From positions 62,001 to 126,000 of the forward strand of contig VCJN01001182.1 of the NCBI GenBank assembly GCA_006384855.1: a DNA stretch of 64,000 bases, given 5' to 3'. Every line of letters begins with the position of its first letter. The first letter of the stretch is position 1. Position numbers and translations under genes: made by a program. This DNA is from Tetraselmis striata (lineage: Eukaryota > Chlorophyta > Chlorodendrophyceae > Chlorodendrales > Chlorodendraceae). The notes beneath the pieces were generated by a model that had not been told where the DNA came from, searched no databases, and saw only the letters and a program-made list of their open reading frames with translations. Shown piece by piece: positions 34,471 through 46,979 of this stretch.

Positions 34471-37400
34471 CGCTTGTCGTTTGCGAATGGTGACGCTTAA
34501 CATAAACTCTTCAAGAGGGGCGGCAGCAAGCAACCACTCGCCCGGGTTGGGGAAGTGTTTGGCGGCCTGAAGGTGGCAGAGCACCATCGGGGTGATGCCC
34601 CGACCCATGAGAGGCCCATGCGCGGTTAAGGAAGAAGGCGTAGACACCAACATGCAACAGCACCAGTGACAACTGGCAACGGTAGAGCGTGGTAAATTGT
34701 GATAAATACATGGGCTATTAAAACTCAGTATCCTAGGCGATTGCGCCTCCTCGTGTGCTTGGCTGCCTTTTTGCCAGCTACAGCTGCCCGGCGGGCCCTC
34801 TTCAACTGCTCCTTCCCGCCCTGCGCTAAAGCTGCAACTGCGCGCAAATACTCCGGAGAGGTTTTGTTGTCCACCCCCCATGCCTCCCCACCTTAACATC
34901 TGGGGGGCGCGGCTTGCGCCCATGCTTCGCGGGGGACGACGCCTCAGGGGTCGCGGGGGCGTTCATCTCATGGTGGCCGGCAATGCGCCCATCTCCATGA
35001 TGGCCACAGCCCGGCCGCTGGGCACTAGGCTAGCATTGGCCGGCATTCTTGCGCGGCTCTCGCTGCCAACGCTCCACAAGCATGCGGCTTAGCACCTCTT
35101 CTATTGCCACCATGGGCTTGCGATAGGCATTATGGGGCCACTTCGTGATGTCCGTCTCTTAATCCCGGGGACAATACCAAGTGACCCCGCTGACAGAGGG
35201 AAGAGTAATCATATTGCAATTGTTGTTTGCTTTACACACAACTGTCCCCTCACCACACTCTATAGCATACACAGCTAGCTAGCATAAAGGAGGGGTCGAT
35301 TGCTCGAGCCGTGCCAGACGCAGTGAAGACAAAACACTCATGGGCGCGCCTGGAGAAGTCCGGCTAGCACAAGAAGGCGTGCAACTGCTCGCAGGTGGGG
35401 AAGCGCCACCCGCGGAGAATGGTGCTTCCCGAGCTGGGTTTACATTCCCATTGTAAACTCTAGCATACCTACCTGGTGGGCAGTAGCCTCCGCAATGGCA
35501 AGCCCGCCATGGTTGGGCCAATTGCAGCAGCGGTTGGCTTGGCCGCCCTTAGCATGCACCACCCCCTTCATGGGTGGCGGACTGTGCTCCCAATGTTGCT
35601 AGCGTCACCCGCAACGGCGGTGACCACGTAGCGGTGGACCACGCAACGGCGGCATGATGCACACGCCGTGCCTTCGGGTACCGTGAAGGAAAAAAAGGAA
35701 AAATATGAAGCTGGAGAAAAACAATAGCAAATAATGTGATAGATATAATGCGACCCCCCCCCCCCCCCCCTCCCGTGGCATGGGCACTACCTACTTGAAC
35801 AACTTCCCGCAGGCGGGCAGGCAGGCCGCCTCGCATGCGTTGTAGGCCTTTGCCTCTCCCAAACACTGGAGGCCATAGGTGGAGGCGGCGCCCTACCTCC
35901 GCCGCGGAGCTGATGTGCTCCAGCGCTGCGCAAACAACGTCATTGCCGAGCGGGTGAAGGGGGAGCCGGCGGAGGCTGCTGGCACCCGCCCATCCTTCTC
36001 CTCCGACTCCTCGCCGTCGCTAGCATACCTCAGCGACCCGTTGTCGCGGCTGATGTTCTCCTCCGACGAAGAAACCTAGGAGAAGGAGGTGCCGTCGTGG
36101 TTAAGCATCCGCCGCGCGGCCTGCGGGCGGGAGGCGCGGGGTAGTCCTGCGGCTTCGGCCGTTGCATTCTGCTGCTCGAGGGCTGCATCATCACCCACCC
36201 ACACGGGATCAAAGCAGGTGTACTGTACACGGCATTAAACCCAAAACCGCTCGGATAGAAAGTTACCTTACTCAAAGTATAAGGCGGTTTGGAGTGTGTA
36301 CAATAGGCCCGTATTTGCCCGCCGGAGCATGTCCAACCGGTGCCAAGATTGGGAACGCGGGCGGGTGGGCGGGTGCGCGCCGATGATCTCTTTCAGGGTC
36401 GGCACGTCGAGCCCATACTGGGCCGCATGTAGTGGGGCCAAGCCGGCCGCCCCACGGCCACCACTGCCGGAGGATGTCGCCATTTTGGCGGCGCGGGGGG
36501 TCGTGGTGAGTTTGGTGGGGCATGTGATGTGGTTGGCGGGTTCGAGCGTGTTAGGGTTCAAAAGCGGGCGGGGCGCATACGCGCGGCCGCAGTTGCCGCG
36601 TGTACCAACAGCCCGAACCGCGCGGCTTGCCTAAGTTTCGTGTATGTTTCGCAGTGTCGTACGGGTACGTCAGGGAATCGATGTGGACGGGCGGCCACTG
36701 ACACGGTTGTTGATCTCGATAGGTTTCCTCATGGAGGAGGGGTGGGTGAGTGGTGGGGGGCGCTATGTGCTGGCCGATCTGCGGACTGCGGCGGGGCCGG
36801 GTCAACGAGCGAGCGGGTCAATATCCTACTTCGCGCTCGGGTGACCTCCTTACGCCAACCTGGTGCTCATCATGCCAGTTGTGCGCATACATAGTAATGG
36901 ACCCATACTTTCTGTTGTACATATACAGCATTTATTGTATATGTGCAACCTATCCTGCCAAGGCAGTAGGGGGGCTAGCTCGAGGGAAGATGAGGATAGT
37001 CGCTACATTATTTAATTGCATGAGCTAGCAGCAGAATATAGTCGCTATATTCCCACAGGGCGGCAATCAGTTTGGCAACGTGTGGCGTGCAGTCTGCGCA
37101 CGGATTCGTCGCGAAGACCCACCGTTAATTACTTGTGACGCCTGTGGAAAGGGTACCAGTAATCCTTACGAGTACCGGCGGTAATTCGTGAGCCGTCACG
37201 GTACTACCTGTACGCGCGAATATTGCCCGTATAAACTTTGAATATTCTTTGCGAGCCGTTGCGCGCCCATCGCTACCCGCACAGCATCAATCCGGATCTG
37301 GCTGGGATTTAGTCGTCTGAACTTTTATTTGGTTGCAGGGAGAGCGTCCAGAGAATGCACGCAAAGTGCTGGGGAAGGAAAAAAGCCTACATTTAAGCAG

Positions 37401-38503
37401 AACCCTGCTCTTAGCGCCGGGCCGCGGGGCCCGGCGATGCGGCTGGTATTAATTGTCGGCGGGCTGGGATTTGGTCGTTACGCTGCGGGTCCCAGTACCT
37501 GCTGGCGGTGCAGCACAGCGGTGTGCAATCCCGGTAGGTATACCAGGGCAGGTACCATACTTATATCAGGGGTAATTACCCCTGCGAATATTATTACATG
37601 ATGAGCTAGCTGGAGAAGGCGATAAAACCCTAAAACCCTGAACCAGGTACCATACTTCCACCATACTTACCCCTGCTGATATTATAGCGACTACGTCCCT
37701 GTAACTGCTGAGTGCTATACGGGGAGTCAGGGACTCGGCATTTATGCTGAGCAGTGCTATAATGCGCTGGATACAGGTACGGGTACCTGCTGGTGATGCC
37801 AGTAGGTAACGATAAGATATACTACAGGATATAAGTAATCCGTACAGGGTATAAAAGGATTATAACAGGCTCGTCGCTTGCTGCCAGACCAGCACGGCGG
37901 CGCACAGATCACGTCGGCCGCCGTGAGGAGACGGATCGCGTGGGTGCTGTAACAGCTTTTGCTCGACGAGAGATCCCTTGAACTGATTCTGCGGACGAGT
38001 GTCACCGACAGAGTACCCTCCCTTCTCGACAGTAGACTCCGCAGCGAACCACGTTACCAGTAGCTTCAGCAGCAGCAGGTGAGCCTCCACCCTGTCTGCC
38101 GCCACGCCACTGTCCCGCTGCCCGGCTCGCCTCCTAACTCGCCGCGCGCCGCCGCGCCGTTCCCCTCGGCGAGCGTTTCTCGCTGCATCGACGGCGTGGC
38201 GTTCTCGGCGTTGCTGGCGGCGTGCTCGAGGGTGGACAGCGCGGGCGAATGGGTAGGGCGGGAGGCGCGGGCTGTCACGTGGGCGTAGGGAGCTACACGA
38301 ACCGCGCCTACGGGGCTGATCGTGTGCTCGGCGCGGTCCCAGTCAGATGGCGGCTGTCGCGGTTGTGGGCCGCAAGAAGCTCCAACAAGGCAGGGGGGTC
38401 AGCAAGGAAGTCATAGTAATTTTCCTGTCATAGGAAGCGCCGATGGGAGACCGGTATGACTATGTGGACTAGGCAGGTGTATGCGCGAGTGTGGGTTTGG
38501 GTG

Positions 38504-38534
<31 letters not shown>

Positions 38535-38799
38535 TTACCCTTTAGGCAGCTGTTGGCGTCAGGCCACGCATGCCGCCGACCGCTGCCTCATATACAAATG
38601 TGTGTAATCCGTAGATAATTCCGATAGACTGCCCGCCGGCGGTAGCTTTCATTAGCTGCACCGCCGCTTACGGTTCACGGCCCTGTGGACCCGAGCCCCC
38701 CCCCCCCCCCCCCCCCCCGGGCTGATGCGATGTCCTGCCATCTAATGCCAACGCCGCTGGGAACCCAGCAGGAAAGCGCCCCTCAGCAGGGAAGCAGCC
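34471..38799. other. Intergenic region with weak coding traces
   Basis: About 4.3 kb without a confident gene. On the minus strand, about 34860-34720 reads as a basic, Ala/Lys/Arg-rich helical tail. At 36483-36268 (minus) an ATG-started frame contains APLHAAQYGLD, which resembles part of one ankyrin repeat. Poly-G/C runs lie near 35755, 38506 and 38698. The last few hundred bases are the upstream region of pyruvate kinase. Confidence 0.45.
35879..36079 (+). CDS. Possible terminal exon, Ser/acidic C-terminus, unknown
   Basis: A frame opening after a CATAG acceptor at 35878 encodes about 66 residues ending in a Ser-rich and acidic tail (FSSDEET) before TAG. The composition is protein-like, with an amphipathic start (GADVLQRCANNVIAERV). 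No upstream exon was found that joins it convincingly and no domain is recognised. It may be the 3' end of a host gene or of a degraded repeat. Confidence 0.25.
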   Translation: MEAAPYLRRGADVLQRCANNVIAERVKGEPAEAAGTRPSFSSDSSPSLAYLSDPLSRLMFSSDEET

Positions 38800-41700
38800 A
38801 TGGCGGGCTTCGACCCCTCCTGCAACCTGCCCACCGACATGCAGTCCATCCTGGACAGCAACTACAAGGCGCCGGGCTGCGCCGCCACGCGGCTGTGCTG
38901 CACGCTCGGCCCCGCCAGCCGCTCCGTGGAGGTGCTGGAGCAGCTGCTGCGTGCAGGGATGCACATCGCGCGGCTCGACTTTTCGTGGGGCTCGCGCGAG
39001 TTCCACCAGGAGACGCTGGACAACCTGCGGGTACTCCCCCCCCCCCCCCCCTCCCCCCCACACCCCTCTGCCCCGCCAGGGCGTCGCCAAGATTCCTTTG
39101 AGCCCTTGGACACACAAAAGCTTGCAAACATTGATTCCGGGGTCTTCTGAAAATACTACCGTACTTTCAGAAGTAGTATTCAGCACATCTCTCAATCGAA
39201 AAGCTGCCAATTTTCTCAGTTGTAGACTTTTGTTTGTTAACTTTGACATAACTGTTTTTATGTTGTTTCGTTTTGAGCTAACAAACTTTATTGTACTTCA
39301 AGCCTGTACTTCTTTTTTTCAAGCCTGGGAGCACCCGGCATGCCGTCCGTCCCCCCTTCACACCCCTCCCCGGCCCGCTCCTGCGCCCCCGCGTGCGCAG
39401 GCGGCGATGCGCAGCACGGGCGAGCTGTGCGCGGTGATGGTGGACACGACGGGGCCGGAGAGCCGCGTGCGCAACCCGCAGAACGGCGTGCTTGAGTTTG
39501 TGGCGGGCGAGCGCGTGGTGGTGACGCCCGATGAGAGCGCAGTGCCGAGCAAGAGCGTGCTGCCGGTCAACCGCATGGAGGTGCGCTCGGCGCACGTGGG
39601 CAGCGTCATCCAGGTGAAGCCCCCCCCCCCCCCCCCCCCCCCGCTATGTCATCGGGGTGCTGAGAGGGGGGGGGGGGGGGGAGGGGGGGGGACCACAATG
39701 CGCCGCCACACAATCAGCGCGCCCCCCCCCACCACCACCACCACTCTTCCTGTCCGGTGGATCACAGACGGATGGATGTGCCCTGCCGTCATAGCGCACA
39801 CCTATTACCAGCATTGATGTTTCCTGCGCCGCTCTGACGACGTTGGCCCTGCGCCGGTGGCGGCTCTCAGGTCGGCATGTACCTCTCCTCGGGCGACGCC
39901 TCGCGGACGGCCCGGCTGCGCGTGGAGTCGATGGAGGGCGAGTGCGTGACATGCGTGGTGGAGAACAGCGTCGCGCTGGACGGGCAGCAGCTGACGGTGC
40001 AGTTTGACTGCGGCTCGGAGCGCGACGCGCTGACGGAGGACGACATCGCGCTGCTCAAGGACTTTCCACGCCGCGAACAACATCGAGTTTGTGGGCCTCA
40101 GCTTCTGCCGCAGCGCGGCGGACGTCAACTTTTGCCGCCACATCCTCGCGCAGATCGGCCTGACGGAGACCCAGGTGCGCCTGCCCCCTTCCAACGGGGA
40201 TGGGTGTTGGGGTCGTTTGATCATACTAATGATGATTACATTTATCTCCGCGAGATGACAACCTTCAGGTCAAGGTGCCCTAACGGGATTCACCTCATTT
40301 TAGTGAATTATTATGTACGCAGTTGTTACACCTTTGTTGGAAATACATACACGTAACAGTCCCCGCGTCAACGTTTTGGGGTGGTGCTGTACTCGCAGCC
40401 CGCTACCAACAGCGCAAAGCCTTTTCCAATCTCAAGATGTTTAATGTGGAACGTTGTACACTCGCAGTGCCGCCGCAGATTTTAATCAAAAGTCCGGCAA
40501 TGCTTGCGGGCTATTGTACCCTCAGCATCGCGCCGATTATTTCCATGGTATCTGCCGACCTGGAGCGTGACGATGTTCATTTATTACATGGAATGCTCTA
40601 CTAGAACCATCATACCACCGCTTTCAAGGGGCGATTGCGCGACGTTTCTAGAATGTTGAGCCCGCAGCGCTGCCGCTTTCTGCAATTACCGCGCAATCAT
40701 GTTTGCGCAATGTTGTATGGCTCACACGATCCCGCTACCAGTATATGTGTTATTCAGTCGCACAATGTATGTGGACTGTTGTCCTTGCGCCATCGAGCCG
40801 CCGCTCTTTGGGTTATCGCTTGCTGTGTTTATAGGATGTTGTGCCCGCAGCGCTGCCGCTTTCTGCAGTTAATGCGCAATAATATGTTTGTGGAATGTTG
40901 TATGGCTCGCACTATCCCGCAACTAGCTGTATGTATTTTTTTCATCTCAATCACACAAGATTGTGGAATGTTCAACTCGCACCATCATCACGTTGCTAAT
41001 TATTTAATTTCTACTTATTGAAGTCGGTCATTCTGGCGCGTAAGATGTTTCTTTATGTATGATATCATGGAATGCTGTACTCGCACCATCGTGCTGCCGC
41101 GTTGTAGTTTGTCGCTTGCTGTGGCCGCTTTCTAGGATGCCATGCCCGCAGCGCTGCCGCTTTCTGCAATGACCGCACAAACATATGTTTGTGGAATGTT
41201 GTATGGCTCGCACTATCCCGCAACTTGTGTTTATTCTATTCAATCGAACAATGTTTGTGGACTGTTGTACCATCACCATCGCGCTAGTATTTTCGTCGTC
41301 ATAATCGGTCGACCTCATCCCGAATGGCGTACTTGCACCATCGTGCCTCAGCTTGTTTATTTTAGCGGCGATTGCCCGAGATGTTTCTGGCGCCTGCATC
41401 AGCGCTGCCGCTGTCCACAATTATCACGCAATGTCATTTGTGGACTGCTGTACTCGCACCATCGCGCGGCTTTTTATCGGAATGGTGTACTCGCACCATC
41501 TTCTCAGCGCTTGTTCTTCATTTGGAATGTTGTTTGGAGTGGTGTACACTCACCACCGCGCCGCCCGCGCAGGTGTTTGCCAAGATCGAGAGCATCGCGG
41601 GGCTGACCAACCACGAGGACATCCTGGACGCCGCGGACGGCCTCGTGTTCAGCCGCGGCAACCTCGGGGTGCAGCTGGCGCCGGAGAAGACCATCCTTGC

Positions 41701-43614
41701 GCAGCACCTGCTGCTGGGCGCCGCCAACCTGCGCGGCAAACCGGTGTTTGTCACGCGGCTGTGCGACTCGATGGTGGAGGTGCCGCGGCCGACGCGCGCG
41801 GAGGCGACCGACGTCGCCAACCTCGTGCTCAACGGCGCCGACGGCGTCATCCTGGGGCAGGAGACCTTCCGCGGGCTGTACCCCGTGGCCTGCGCCACCA
41901 CCGTCATGCGCATCTGCGACCAGGCGGAGCGCCACGTCAACAGCCACATGCACTACCTGAAGCTCATGGCGGAGTCGGGCACCTACGTCGGCAAGCGGCT
42001 CGACTACCGGGAGTCGCTGGCGAGCACCGCGGTGCGTGCCGTGGAGAAGCTGGACGCCAAGCTGATCGTGTGCTTCACTGGGTGCGTGCGGGAGCCCCCC
42101 CTGCCTGCCCTTTGTGTTGCGCCCTACACACCCCTACCGGTCCCCGCCACCCGAAAGCAACATCTGCGAACCCCCCCGACCCGCAAACCCAACCGTCGCA
42201 TCACGCTACCACCGCAACCACGCTTTGGGTTTGCTACGTATTCCGACCCCTCTCAACCCGGCAAAGAGGGGAAATCTACATTCATCTGGAAGCATATCAG
42301 GATGCGCCGTGAATACAACACTGCCCGTGGGCATCGTGACTCGATCCCCAAAACAATATAGCTCTTCATGTCACTCCTCGGACCCGCCAACCCAATCAAT
42401 GGTGCGGTGTCCAATGGCTCGACCCAATAAGCAACGCACGCCTCGCGGTCGCGCTCTCTGCACAAAGCTCCCATCCCTCAATCCGTCTGCAGCAGCATGG
42501 GGAATGTGTCTACCTCGCAGGCTGATGACGGAAATAAGCTACGGTTTTGAGCAAATCTGCGTCGGAGTGTCGGATCAAAACAGACATCTGCGCCATTCTG
42601 CTGGTTCAGGCTTCCTCCGTATAGACATGCTCCCCCTCCCCGAAGTTGTCTTGCGTTGCATTGCTGATAAGCACGCCCTCCTGTGGCGGGTGTCTGTTGC
42701 ACCATAGTAGTATCTGTCATATAATGAGGTACTCCGTCCCGGCGGGTACAAACGAAGTCGCAGCGACTACCCAAACAAAGAACCCCAACAACAAGTGCGC
42801 AACTTGCTGGCCCCAAGGATTTGCGTATAAACGCATCTAGTCGCTACATTAAACATGTGTTACTATAATTGCTATAACATAATACATTGTCGATTGTCAC
42901 TTCGCTATGGTTTCCGACATGCAACTTGCAGACCAGCTCGTCAACTTCAAAACCCCCGAAACAACTGCGTTACGGAAAACGACAGAAAACGGAAGACTAT
43001 TATTTACCAACCACAACCGAAATCGGTGAGAAATCCGACGTCGTCGTGGTGGTGGTGGTCACACTTGATTAGGTCATTCGGAACAGACTTCGTTTGTAAC
43101 TTTATTATGCCTCACGGTCGCGGTGTGACTCGGGAAGCCCCCCTTCACAAAAAAGGGGGGGTGCAGATGAGCTGATTGGCTCGGCTGCTGTGCGCGGGGT
43201 GCGCGCAGGACCGGCGAGACGGCGCGCGTGCTGGCCAAGTACAAGCCCTCGGTGCCCATCATCGCCGTGGTGCTGCCGGCGCTGACGACGGACGGCATCA
43301 AGTGGTGCGTCAAGGGGCACATGAAGGCGCGCCAGGTGCTGGCGTACCGCGGCGTTATCCCGCTGCTCGCGCACACCAACTCGGACGTGCCGCGCAACCG
43401 GGGCTCGCTGCTCAACTTTGCGCTCGACTTCGCTCGGCGGGCGGGGCTGGTGCACGACCAGGACCTCGTGGTGGTGCAGGAGTGCCCGCGCGGCCGGCAC
43501 TCGGGCCTGGTGAAGTCGCTGCGCATGTCGGAGGCCGACCTGCACTGCGCCGCCTCCCTGCCGCCCACTTCCGCCGCTCCCAACGACGAGCTCCACCTGA
43601 CGGGCGGCCCCTGA
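38800..43614 (+). CDS. PK: Pyruvate kinase, plant cytosolic type
   Basis: Pyruvate kinase converts phosphoenolpyruvate and ADP to pyruvate and ATP, the last step of glycolysis. Exons 38800-39030, 39401-39613, 39871-40174, 41573-42081 and 43209-43614 encode about 553 residues. Seen: CTLGPASRSVEVLEQLLRAG near the start, the B domain (CAVMVDTTGPE...), NNIEFVGLSFCRSAADV, FAKIES (catalytic Lys and metal-binding Glu), SRGNLGV, PRPTRAEATDVANLVLNGAD and the C-domain (CFTGTGETARVLAKY). The SRGNLG form, in place of ARGDLG, is the norm in plant cytosolic isoforms. NFSHG reads DFSWG here. No transit peptide is seen. After LLKDF (about 40065) the frame moves by one base: an extra C at 40065-40067 would explain it, so it is either a sequence error or a damaged allele; all else looks intact. 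Confidence 0.93.
40440..41560. repeat. Degenerate tandem repeats in a pyruvate kinase intron
   Basis: The 1.4-kb intron after 40174 is built of related blocks. GCAGCGCTGCCGCTTTCTGCA recurs near 40662, 40844 and 41147 (weaker near 41398), linked by TGTGGAATGTTGTA and ACTCGCACCATC words. Spacing is irregular (about 180, 300 and 250 bp), so these are nested expansions rather than one clean period. Confidence 0.75.
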
Positions 43615-46600
43615 GAGGCTCATCAACTGGAACCCCCGGCTGCGGGAGTGACGGCACCCGCAGCTGAGCGGACGACGGGGAGAGGCCGCTGCTTGCCACA
43701 GTCCGAGGCCCGTGCTGCTACCAGGATTCCTCCGCCACACAGTTTAGGGTTTCTAAAAATCTTAGGGACACCGGCCCTGCAGAAAATGGCCATCCGATGT
43801 AGCGAATGTAGCCATTCGGCAGTAGCGCGGTCGCTGGCGTACTGTAGTCGCTACTGTACTGTACTGTACCGTACGGTCGCACGCACGTCGCGATCGTCAG
43901 GCGTGCTTGTGCCCCTATACAGCCATCTGCCTGGGAAGCTCATATAGGGGTGCTGATGTGCAATCCAGTAGCTAGTACTGGGACCAGGTACCAATTGAGC
44001 TGAAATTGATGATTACACCAGGATTGTGTCCGAAGAGACACGTGGGGGCTGTCATGTCATCTTCCATCCCCTGTTGCGCTCCAACGCCAAAATAGGCAAA
44101 TAATAGGATGAAGCCGTTGTTGCGAGGAGCGGCACCCACTGGTTCGCGTCAGATGACTTGGAAGCTGCTCTGTCATTAGCACGCTAATTCTCGATGTTTA
44201 AATTTTGATCCACGATGCGGCATTCGGCACTACTTGCCAACAGTCGACGTCGCTGTACATACAATTGTACATGCGCATGTATGCATTGATAGTTTTATTA
44301 CGACATTGTGGGTTCCGACCTGCAGCTGAGAAATTCTCTGCAGACACAAATCAAAGGTGTGCGGCTATCTGTGCTGAGGCCGTATGTAGTGCACTCGCAC
44401 TGCAACGCAAGGATCTCGCACTCGCACTACGTACTGCACTACGAACTACGCGCGCACTCGATATAAGGATTATGCGAGTGCCGAGCCCCCCGCCCGACTG
44501 TGCGTGCGAGCCCGGCTGATAAATAAACCTTCGTACTGCACCACTCCACAGAAGCATGGGGTTTGCGGATTCAACCCTCATACCCATACTCACAACTAGT
44601 TACATCCAGGCCAGCGTCTGGTTATTACATTATGAGGGCGTGCATGCGTGCATACATCTTTCCAAGGGTCATACAGCTTGGGGCCAATGTTGTGATGGAC
44701 AGCGCGCATTAGACCCGAGTGTCCCGCGTTGTAGCCGTTGATATCCACAGTTTCAGTTATGCCAAGTAAGTGAATAAGCAGTGCATGTGGCGATAATGGC
44801 GGTACAGAGCCAGAAATCGCGCCATCACCCATGGTCATGCGTACCCATGGGCCACACTTGCCGATGTACTCACACCATATGACCAAGGATGTGCCAACTA
44901 TTCGGCTGCACTGCTATGGCGACTATCCACTGATAGCTACATAAATGCATCAACTTCAGTTTGTTTTGGCGGGCGTATTTGCATGTGCTGCGCGTTGCTG
45001 TTGCAACACAGCGTAATATGTCTGTGGCTGTGCGCGGCGGACCATTGAGGCTTTCATCATTCGAGTACAACGCAAGTGCAGTCACCGCCTACTTGGCTGA
45101 GTAGCGCAGCGTGCTGGGTACTCGCACGCCTGCGGATGATACACTCTAATGGTCATCGACAAATGCAGCGAAGACTGTTATATATATTGTATATACTATA
45201 ATTGTATATATTATAATTGTATATATTAAAGTCGTCACGTATAAGGATCATTATTATTCTATGTATTATTTCGTCGCTGAAGAGTGGCGGTCGTTTGGTA
45301 TTACAAGCTTGATTTGCTGGCGCGGTCTTGTGCTGCAGTGCTGCTGCTGCTGGTGTTATAGAGCCGTATACTGGGAGCGCAGTTAGAAAGCAGTGATGCG
45401 CACCAAAGCAATCGAGAGTCGTATATCATACCATATTATTACCACATCGTGCTTATGACAAGTCGTCCTTAGGGCCTTAACAGTTGTATGCTCACAGTAA
45501 TAATACTACATGCAAATGGGCGCAGACCCACCGCAGCATCAGTATATCTGTATACTATGTAATTCATGTACACGACCAGTCGGTCTTGTTGACGGTGGGG
45601 GCTGTAAGCTACTGCAACTGCCGATGCGCTGCGAACTGCGAACAAGTGGCGCTCCACAATAAGCAGGCTTTGACATATAGCTGCTGCTGATGCTGCCGCC
45701 AGCTTATCTATATGTTCGTATCAAACATACCCCACCTCGCAGTAATTTCATAACACTCCGGCGGCCAGTAATTTGAAGGTATAACTAAACTTCTGGCCCG
45801 TTTCAACCTAAACAGCTTATACTGTAATACTATCATCATTCGACTACGTTCCGCATCATAGTTTAATTCTGCTACCCTCGCCTCATCAGTTCATCTCACC
45901 TTGTGATGTCGCAATCTTTAAATAAGCAATATATTCAATATGCACACTACAGTAGTAACCGCCAATAATAACATTAGCAACCAGCAGCACAACAACAAAG
46001 TAGACATCATTATTCACTGATTTATCGTTGAGGGCGGCAGTAGAACGCGAGTGTGAAATACAAGTAACAGCAACTGTGTGAAGTAACAGCTGTTACATAT
46101 TCGTATGGCGGGTACGGGGTGTTGCTACACATAAGAAGCAGGCAGCGCAGGACGACGATATGTAGTTTAAAGTTTGCGGCATTGGATCATTATTTGTTAG
46201 TGTAAAACAGCAACAGCACTAGGCGCTATGGTGGCATGATGTAGGTATGTAAGCAATGATCATGATAGATGCCATTCAATACATATTTTTCCTGCTTGAT
46301 GCACTGCTGGTAAATTGCATGCTTGCTGTGATTTAGACGTCTCGATGCGTGATGTACCACCTTTCTTCTTTTATATCACAGGACACTACTTCCGTGTTAG
46401 TGAATTTTGATGTAGAATACTTATCATCGTACGGGTATTACATACGCCTAGCAGATATTTGCTCCACGGCTTTGTACGAGTACTAGCCCACCGCGCTACC
46501 GGTGCACTTCGATTTATAGACGACAGCCATTGTTATCGTCGTTTCATGCTTAGTGCCCCTACTCCTCTGCAGCTTTTGGACTCACAAGCGGGTAGCAAAG

Positions 46601-46979
46601 ATGACATAAGACACCGCACGGCGCAGAAATGGCCATACAGCCATACGCACAATGCTGACAGCATGGTCCCATCATGCGCACAGCAAGGCCTGTCATTGCA
46701 TTCATCACGATGGATGACAGGCGTTTCATCATTACAACACGACTGTGGCCAGCCGGGGATGGGAGTGACTATGGGGCTGTTGCGGTGATATTGCATTTCT
46801 TCAGCCACAGCCACTACAGACAGTGAAGGAGTGCAAGGGTTTGCCTGTCCATTGCATGGAAACCCTCAATAAATACAGTTGGCAGGGTACGCTGCTGTTC
46901 CTACTGTCACCCACACCGACCAGTGCGGAGCTGATGGAATACATAGTTTGCACGAAATGGACGCATTTCTTGTGGACTT
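43615..46979. other. Gene-free intergenic DNA
   Basis: About 3.4 kb between pyruvate kinase and the end of the C69 peptidase gene (minus strand). No frame shows a domain. An AT-rich repeat of TATATT/ATAATTG words lies at about 45178-45230. The stretch from 45 to 46.4 kb is AT-rich with no gene sign. A TGTAA on the minus strand at about 46731-46735 may serve the C69 gene. Confidence 0.5.

Noticed and set aside
36268-36483. Possible ankyrin-repeat exon on minus
   Set aside because: Only half of one repeat matches (APLHAAQYGLD); no neighbouring repeats or joined exons were found.
40440-41560. CRISPR-like or satellite array
   Set aside because: Unit spacing is irregular, the copies are degenerate and they lie within an intron of a eukaryotic gene.
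41640-41670. Pyruvate kinase SRGNLG motif read as loss of the catalytic ARGDLG
   Set aside because: Plant cytosolic pyruvate kinases normally carry SRGNLG, so it is not a sign of inactivity.
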